From: Microbacterium sp. SA39
GTDB lineage: Bacteria; Actinomycetota; Actinomycetes; Actinomycetales; Microbacteriaceae
DNA length: 64,000 bases
Assembly: GCF_000967865.1 (NCBI RefSeq)
Contig: NZ_JXRU01000035.1
Coordinates: 1-64,000, forward strand
Direction of reading: 5' to 3'
Part shown: positions 59,444-64,000 of the stretch, piece after piece
How the letters are laid out: each line of letters opens with the position of its first letter
Position numbering within the stretch: the first letter of the stretch is position 1
Position numbers and translations under genes: made by a program
Notes under the pieces: generated by a model
What the model was told of the DNA's origin: nothing
The model's database searches: none
What the model saw: the letters and a program-made list of their open reading frames with translations, nothing else

Positions 59444-60463
59444 ATGACCATCCAGATCTCCCGCATCGATCCATTCGACGACGAAGCCGTCGATGCGTGG
59501 TGGCAAGCCTACGCCGCGGCGGAGCGTGCAGACCGCGGGCCGGATGCCGTGGTCTGGAGTCGCGAGGAGAGCCGCAGCGAGCTGCAACAGGATTCGGCGA
59601 TCGTCGACCGGCGGGCATACCTTCTTCGCGACGGGCCCCGGGTCGTCGGCTCGGCCAGTCTCGCTCTTCCGTTGAAGGACAACATTCATATCGCACACCT
59701 CGCCGTCAGCGTGCCGCCGGAGAATCGGCGATGCGGGGTCGGGTCGGAAGCACTCGCCTTCCTCGAGGAGGAGGCCGTCGCGGCCGACCGCACGACGTCT
59801 CAGGGCTTCACATCCTGGCCGTACGGGCTCCGCTCGGAGGGCGACGGCTCACCCGGACGCGAGTTCGCCCGCCGCCACGGGTACGACCTCGCCCTCGGCG
59901 ACGTGCAGAGCCGGCTTCCGCTGCCTGTCGACCCGGCAGTGCTCGACCGCCTCGACGCCGATGTAACAGGTCCCGCCGCGGGCTACGAGATCCGCAGCTG
60001 GGTCGGCCGCGTTCCCGACGATGTCGTGGAGCGCTGGACGATCCTCGATGCCACCCTCGACACCGAGGCGCCCACCGGCGCACTCGACATCGAACCGCAG
60101 AAGCCCGACGTCGACAGCATCCGAGAAATCGAAGCGCTCATCGAGAAGCAGCGCCGCGTGTCCTTCGGGACGATCGCCCTCACGTCCGGCGGCGACGCCG
60201 CCGCATACTCCCAGCTCGTCGTGTCGAGCGATGACGGCAACGCCTATCAGTGGGGCACGCTCGTGCGTCGCGCCGACCGGGGCCACCGCCTCGGTACAGC
60301 CGTCAAGCTCGCGAATCTTCGGATGCTGCAGCGTGAGGCGCCGCAGACGAAAGCGGTCTACACGTACAACGCCGAGTCGAACGCGCACATGCGGGCAGTG
60401 AACAAGCTGTTCGGCTTCCGCCCGAGCGAGCGCATGGGCGAGCTCCAGAAGCACCTGGTGTGA
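59444..60463 (+). CDS. Tandem GNAT acetyltransferase
   Basis: This 339-aa protein has two GNAT domains. The first contains HLAVSVPPENRRCGVGSEALAFL with the acetyl-CoA loop RRCGVG; the second has VRRADRGHRLGTAVKLANLRML with RGHRLG, and the C-terminal YNAESNAHMRAVNKLFGFRPS is typical of this two-domain family. The substrate is unknown. ATG 59444 has GTGAGGAC upstream. Confidence 0.88.
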   Translation: MTIQISRIDPFDDEAVDAWWQAYAAAERADRGPDAVVWSREESRSELQQDSAIVDRRAYLLRDGPRVVGSASLALPLKDNIHIAHLAVSVPPENRRCGVGSEALAFLEEEAVAADRTTSQGFTSWPYGLRSEGDGSPGREFARRHGYDLALGDVQSRLPLPVDPAVLDRLDADVTGPAAGYEIRSWVGRVPDDVVERWTILDATLDTEAPTGALDIEPQKPDVDSIREIEALIEKQRRVSFGTIALTSGGDAAAYSQLVVSSDDGNAYQWGTLVRRADRGHRLGTAVKLANLRMLQREAPQTKAVYTYNAESNAHMRAVNKLFGFRPSERMGELQKHLV

Positions 60464-60578
60464 AGCGCGCGCGGATCCGCACTTCGTCTGAGCGTGCGTC
60501 CGCAGATGCCGCGAGGACAGGCACGCAAATTCCTTCGGACGCGCGAGAGCGAAAAAGACCGAAAAAACGCCGCTTTCG

Positions 60579-60621
60579 GGCTATCCATTGCAATTAGTCG
60601 AGCTATGGGCTGAAGATAGCC
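60579..60621 (+). promoter_or_regulatory. Inverted repeat upstream of the Fic gene
   Basis: GGCTATC (60579-60585) and GATAGCC (60615-60621) form a spaced dyad flanking TTGCAA and TATGGG elements, in the AT-rich patch just before the Fic gene. It is a candidate promoter/operator. Confidence 0.4.
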
Positions 60622-60644
60622 GTAGAGACGCGAGAGGAGATGCC

Positions 60645-61781
60645 GTGCGAGAGCTCTATCGACTTCCGCAGCCCGGCTTCGGGTCGCCGCTGGTCCCACT
60701 CCTCTTCGAGATCGAGCGCCTTCGCGCCGACATCGGCACGGGCACGACGCCTCGCGAGATCTTCACCGAACTGCACCAGCTGTTCGACACGGTGATGAGT
60801 GTCATCTCCGCACGGATCGAAGGAAACCACACGACCGTCTACGAAGCGGTCGAGACGATCGGACGCGAACGCTCGCCCTCTCGGGAAGAGCACCTCAGAG
60901 AGATCTCCAACATCGTCGATGCCGTCCATTACATCGACACCCTGGATCCGAACCTGCCGCTCACGCATGCACTCGTCCGAGAGCTGCACGCTCGCACGGT
61001 GGCCGGCCTCGCACGCGAGGGGGATCCGACCCCCGGCGCCTATCGGCAGACGGATATGGCGATCTCCGGATCGCAGCACACCCCTCCTTCCTGTGTCACC
61101 CTCCATGCCGACATGACAGCGTTGATCGACTTCGCGAACGAAGATCGACCTCTGCACGAGCAGATGATGCAGGTCGCCCTCGCGCATCATCGTTTCGTCT
61201 GGATCCACCCGTTCGGCAACGGCAACGGTCGGGTTTCCCGCCTCTTCACATACGCCATGCTCCGCACCAAGATCTTTGCCACGCGAGGCTTCAGCGCCCT
61301 GCATCCCACGGCCGTCTTCGGCAACGATCGCTCCGCCTACGTCGCCGCGCTCGAAGCCGCCGATTCACTCAGCGAGTCCGGGACCACATCGTGGATCACG
61401 TTCTTCGCGCAGGGCATTCGCGACGATCTGGCGCGCCTCGTCCAGTTGCAGGACCACAGATCCGTCGCCGTCGAGCTGGTCGGCCCCGCGCTCAACCAGC
61501 TGCTGGCCGACGGGGTCATCGGACCTGCCGAAGAGAGGGCGATGCGCGTCATACTCCAGGCCGGCGTTGTGAAAGCAGGAGACCTGGAGCGCGCGATACC
61601 GGGCAGCGTCTCGCAGCGATCGCGCGCGATCCGCTCCCTCCTCGAACGGGGGCTCCTCCGTCAGGCAGACGAAGGACCACGCTTCTATCGACTGTCCCTC
61701 AGCCGAGGCCCGCTGGCCTCCCGACTCATCCGCAGCCTGAACACCGCAGGATTCCTTCCGAAGATTCTGGAGAACGACTGA
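60645..61781 (+). CDS. Fic-domain AMP transferase, class II self-inhibited
   Basis: This 378-aa protein has the Fic motif HPFGNGNGR at residues 188-196. An N-terminal inhibitory helix carries SARIEG at residues 55-60, matching [S/T]xxxE[G/N], so Glu59 should block ATP binding until activated. Fic proteins usually attach AMP to Ser/Thr/Tyr of a target. A C-terminal winged-helix-like region (LLERGLLRQADEGPRFYRLS) is typical of the Fic/DUF4172 class. The GTG at 60645 has GAGAGGAG upstream. The stop is 1 bp before menC. Confidence 0.92.
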   Translation: MRELYRLPQPGFGSPLVPLLFEIERLRADIGTGTTPREIFTELHQLFDTVMSVISARIEGNHTTVYEAVETIGRERSPSREEHLREISNIVDAVHYIDTLDPNLPLTHALVRELHARTVAGLAREGDPTPGAYRQTDMAISGSQHTPPSCVTLHADMTALIDFANEDRPLHEQMMQVALAHHRFVWIHPFGNGNGRVSRLFTYAMLRTKIFATRGFSALHPTAVFGNDRSAYVAALEAADSLSESGTTSWITFFAQGIRDDLARLVQLQDHRSVAVELVGPALNQLLADGVIGPAEERAMRVILQAGVVKAGDLERAIPGSVSQRSRAIRSLLERGLLRQADEGPRFYRLSLSRGPLASRLIRSLNTAGFLPKILEND

Positions 61782-61782
61782 C

Positions 61783-62760
61783 ATGCTCCCCCCACTCGCA
61801 GACCTGCTCGCATCCGCCCGCATCGTCGCGCTCCCGATGCACACCCGCTTCCGCGGCATCGACACCCGCGAGGCCCTGCTGTTCGAAGGGCCGGAGGGGT
61901 GGGCCGAGTTCTCCCCCTTCGTCGAGTACGAGGATGCCGAGGCCGCGAGCTGGCTCGCCGCCGCGATCGACTTCGGCTGGCACAGCCAACCGGCGCCGCT
62001 GCGCGATCGCATCCGCGTGAACGCCACCGTCCCCGCGATCGATGCCGCGCGCGTCTCCGAAGTCCTCGCTCGCTTCGCCGGATGCCGGACGACCAAAGTG
62101 AAGGTCGCCGAGCCCGGTCAGACGCTCGCCGATGACATCGCCCGGGTGCGCGCCGTGCGCGAAGCGATGGGACCGGAGGGCCGCATCCGGGTCGACGCGA
62201 ACGGCATGTGGAACGTGGATGAGGCCGAGCATGCCGTGCACGCGCTGAACGAGTTCGATCTCGAGTACGTCGAACAGCCCTGCGCGACGGTGGAGGAGCT
62301 CGCCGATCTGCGCAAGCGCGTGAAGTACATGGGCATCCCTGTCGCTGCGGACGAGAGCATCCGCAAGTCCTCTGACCCGCTCGCGGTCGCCCGTGCCCGC
62401 GCCGCCGACGTCCTGGTCATCAAGGCACAGCCCCTGGGGGGCATCACGCACGCACTGCAGATCGTGACGGCGGCGGGGCTCCCAGCCGTGGTCTCGAGCG
62501 CCCTCGACACCGCGATCGGTCTGTCGCAGGGTGCCGCGCTCGCTGCGGCGCTTCCTGATCTCGACTTCGACAGCGGCCTGGGCACCTCATCGCTGTTCCT
62601 CGACGATGTCGCGGACCTGCGGCCCGTGGACGGGTCGATCCCCGTCGGCCGGGTGACGCCGGATGCCGATGCGCTCCGCCGTCTCGCCGCCTCCGACGAC
62701 CGTCGCGACTGGTGGCTCGCGCGCCTCGAGCGCTGCCACGCGGTGCTGGCCGCGCGCTGA
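61783..62760 (+). CDS. menC: o-Succinylbenzoate synthase
   Basis: This 325-aa enolase-superfamily enzyme dehydrates SHCHC to o-succinylbenzoate. KVKVAEP holds the catalytic lysine pair, RVDANGMW and EQPCAT the metal ligands, VAADESIR the third ligand, and VIKAQPLGGI the second lysine. It begins one base after the Fic stop, so the two are cotranscribed or Fic has inserted upstream of menC. Confidence 0.93.
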   Translation: MLPPLADLLASARIVALPMHTRFRGIDTREALLFEGPEGWAEFSPFVEYEDAEAASWLAAAIDFGWHSQPAPLRDRIRVNATVPAIDAARVSEVLARFAGCRTTKVKVAEPGQTLADDIARVRAVREAMGPEGRIRVDANGMWNVDEAEHAVHALNEFDLEYVEQPCATVEELADLRKRVKYMGIPVAADESIRKSSDPLAVARARAADVLVIKAQPLGGITHALQIVTAAGLPAVVSSALDTAIGLSQGAALAAALPDLDFDSGLGTSSLFLDDVADLRPVDGSIPVGRVTPDADALRRLAASDDRRDWWLARLERCHAVLAAR

Positions 62761-62766
62761 GCAGGC

Positions 62767-63405
62767 TCAGCCGATCGCGGGCTCGTCCACGACGAGAAGC
62801 TGCACCAGGCGGGCGAGCTCCTCGCTGCTGGAGTGTCGCAGCCGCGCGTCGTCCTGGCCAGCCATCGCGCCCCGCACCGTCATGCCTTCCCAGACGATCA
62901 TGAGCATGCGGGCGGCGACGTCAGCCGGAAGCCGCAGCTTCAAGAGCCCTGCGGAGACGATGTCCTCGACGATCTGGGCGATGCTCGCAACCATCTCGCG
63001 TTCCTGCGCCAGATAGGCGATGCCGAACTGCTCGTCGCGGAGCGCGCGGATGCGGATCTCGCTCATCAGCATCACGCCGAGACGATCGTCGCCGCCGAGC
63101 TCCATCACCTGCTGCACAAGATCGATGGGATCGCAGCCCTCGGCGAGCGCACCCTCGGCGGTCATTTCCTCGACGCGGGTCCGCACGGCGTTCACACGCA
63201 CCTCGGCGACGCTGGCCGTGAGCATCAGGAAGAGCTCATCCTTCGACTCGAAGTTCGAGTAGAACGCTCCCCGGGTGAATCCGGCGCGCTCGCACACGGC
63301 TTCGACGGATGCGCCGTCGAGCCCGACCTCGGCGAAGACCTGTGCCGCGGCCTCGAGCAGACGGGCTCGCGTGTTCTCGCGACTGCGGGTTGCGGGTGTC
63401 GTCAT
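62767..63405 (-). CDS. TetR-family repressor of the MMPL gene
   Basis: This 212-aa regulator has an N-terminal HTH (RARLLEAAAQVFAEVGLDGASVEAVCERAGFTRGAFYSNFESKDELF) and a ligand-binding helical domain. ATG 63405 has AGGAGG upstream. It is divergent from the MMPL transporter across two palindromes, so it probably represses both until a ligand binds. Confidence 0.9.
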   Translation of the reverse strand: MTTPATRSRENTRARLLEAAAQVFAEVGLDGASVEAVCERAGFTRGAFYSNFESKDELFLMLTASVAEVRVNAVRTRVEEMTAEGALAEGCDPIDLVQQVMELGGDDRLGVMLMSEIRIRALRDEQFGIAYLAQEREMVASIAQIVEDIVSAGLLKLRLPADVAARMLMIVWEGMTVRGAMAGQDDARLRHSSSEELARLVQLLVVDEPAIG

Positions 63406-63479
63406 CGAAACCTCCTGACCCTTCACTCTCGCATGATTCACACCCCGCACACAGGCTCCGGCGCGCGGGTCACTTTACG

Positions 63480-63510
63480 ATACATCTATGTATTGAATAC
63501 ACCTGTGTAT
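63480..63510. promoter_or_regulatory. Double palindromic operator of the TetR regulator
   Basis: ATACAT-CT-ATGTAT (63480-63493) and ATACAC-CT-GTGTAT (63497-63510) are perfect dyads with identical CT centres, 17 bp apart centre to centre. They lie between the divergent TetR and MMPL genes, 27 bp before the MMPL start. Two sites suggest two dimers. Confidence 0.75.
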
Positions 63511-63536
63511 CCAATCGGCATCTCTCGGAGGAACGC

Positions 63537-64000
63537 GTGTCCACTCTCCTGTCCTCGCTCGGTCGCTGGTCGTTCCGGCACCCCTGGCGAGTCCTCGTCT
63601 CCTGGCTCCTCGCGCTCGGCATCGCCGGAGCAGGCGCTCTCGTGCTCGGCGCCGGCACGGACAACTCGTTCTCGATCCCCGGCACCGAGTCGCAGGCCGG
63701 ACTCGAGCAGCTCTCGCGTTCCTTCCCGCAGGTGAGCGGGACCAGCGCGCAGATCATCGTCGTCGCGGCTGAGGGCGACAAGGTGACCGACGAGCCGTAT
63801 CAGGACGACATCGAGCAGGCCGTCGATGCGATGGGCGACCTCGACGGCGTACTCGCCGCGAACTCGCCGTACGACGAGACGGTCAGCGGCATGATCAACG
63901 ACGACGAGACGGCCGCGATCGTGCGTCTGCAGTTCGAGGGCGAATCGACCTCCGTCTCGGCGGAGACCAAGGATGCGCTGCGCGCAGCGTCTGACGACCT
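63537..64000 (+). CDS. MMPL-family transporter, partial
   Basis: The first 154 codons are visible; the gene runs off the right edge. The N-terminus (RWSFRHPWRVLVSWLLALGIAGAGALVLG) is the first helix of MMPL/RND lipid transporters, followed by the start of an extracytoplasmic domain. The GTG at 63537 has CGGAGGAA upstream. Expression is probably set by the adjacent TetR regulator. Confidence 0.88.
   Translation, partial: MSTLLSSLGRWSFRHPWRVLVSWLLALGIAGAGALVLGAGTDNSFSIPGTESQAGLEQLSRSFPQVSGTSAQIIVVAAEGDKVTDEPYQDDIEQAVDAMGDLDGVLAANSPYDETVSGMINDDETAAIVRLQFEGESTSVSAETKDALRAASDD

Overview
The window is high-GC actinobacterial DNA, most likely from Microbacterium or a close Microbacteriaceae relative. 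The evidence is the codon use, the GTG start of rpoC and TTG start of rpoB, an actinobacterial rpoB-rpoC operon, menaquinone genes, an LytR-CpsA-Psr wall ligase, and a dispersed repeat (core TTTCGTCTCG...CTCAACGACCGG) of a kind I associate with Microbacterium. Genus is inferred; no search was run.

Layout. 1-3.3 kb: partial membrane protein, enoyl-CoA hydratase/isomerase, FBP-type zinc-finger protein, BASS-family transporter. 3.5-9.0 kb: a minus-strand operon that matches no system I know (LppM-like lipoprotein, PH-like membrane protein, PqqD/RRE-like protein, Glu-Pro repeat protein, soluble VirD4/TraG-like ATPase) behind a good sigma-70-type promoter. 9.16-18.51 kb: a 9.3-kb integrative element in tRNA-Tyr, bounded by 54-bp direct repeats. 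It carries integrase, repressor, two Xis/AlpA-like proteins, a frameshifted replication-type gene, ParA, ImmA and a TerS-like HTH protein, but no capsid or tail genes. This is the plan of a phage satellite (PICI-like).

18.5-31.9 kb: tRNA-Tyr, PfkB kinase, lipoprotein, an RND exporter with an inserted coiled coil, then rpoC and rpoB with promoter and terminator. 31.9-39.3 kb: VapBC, a peptide-type ABC transporter with both ATPases fused, and a second PfkB kinase. 39.4-45.5 kb: a GIY-YIG nuclease among repeats, then a GlcNAc/chitooligosaccharide-type ABC operon with a family 3 glycosidase and an RpiR regulator. 45.6-50.1 kb: LCP protein, spermidine synthase-like protein, TPR protein, SprT-like protein, DUF3054, ComB. 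50.1-54.4 kb: FtsX-type ABC exporter with a NarL-type two-component pair. 54.4-64 kb: methyltransferase, tandem P-loop kinase, menE, DUF3800 protein, menB, tandem GNAT, self-inhibited Fic protein, menC, and a TetR/MMPL divergon with two palindromic operators.

The main leads are the 3.5-9.0 kb operon, the satellite-like element with its paired TGTGCCCGC sites and GTAC dyad, and the dispersed repeat that enters proteins in frame and supplies stop codons. Functions are assigned from motifs read by eye.
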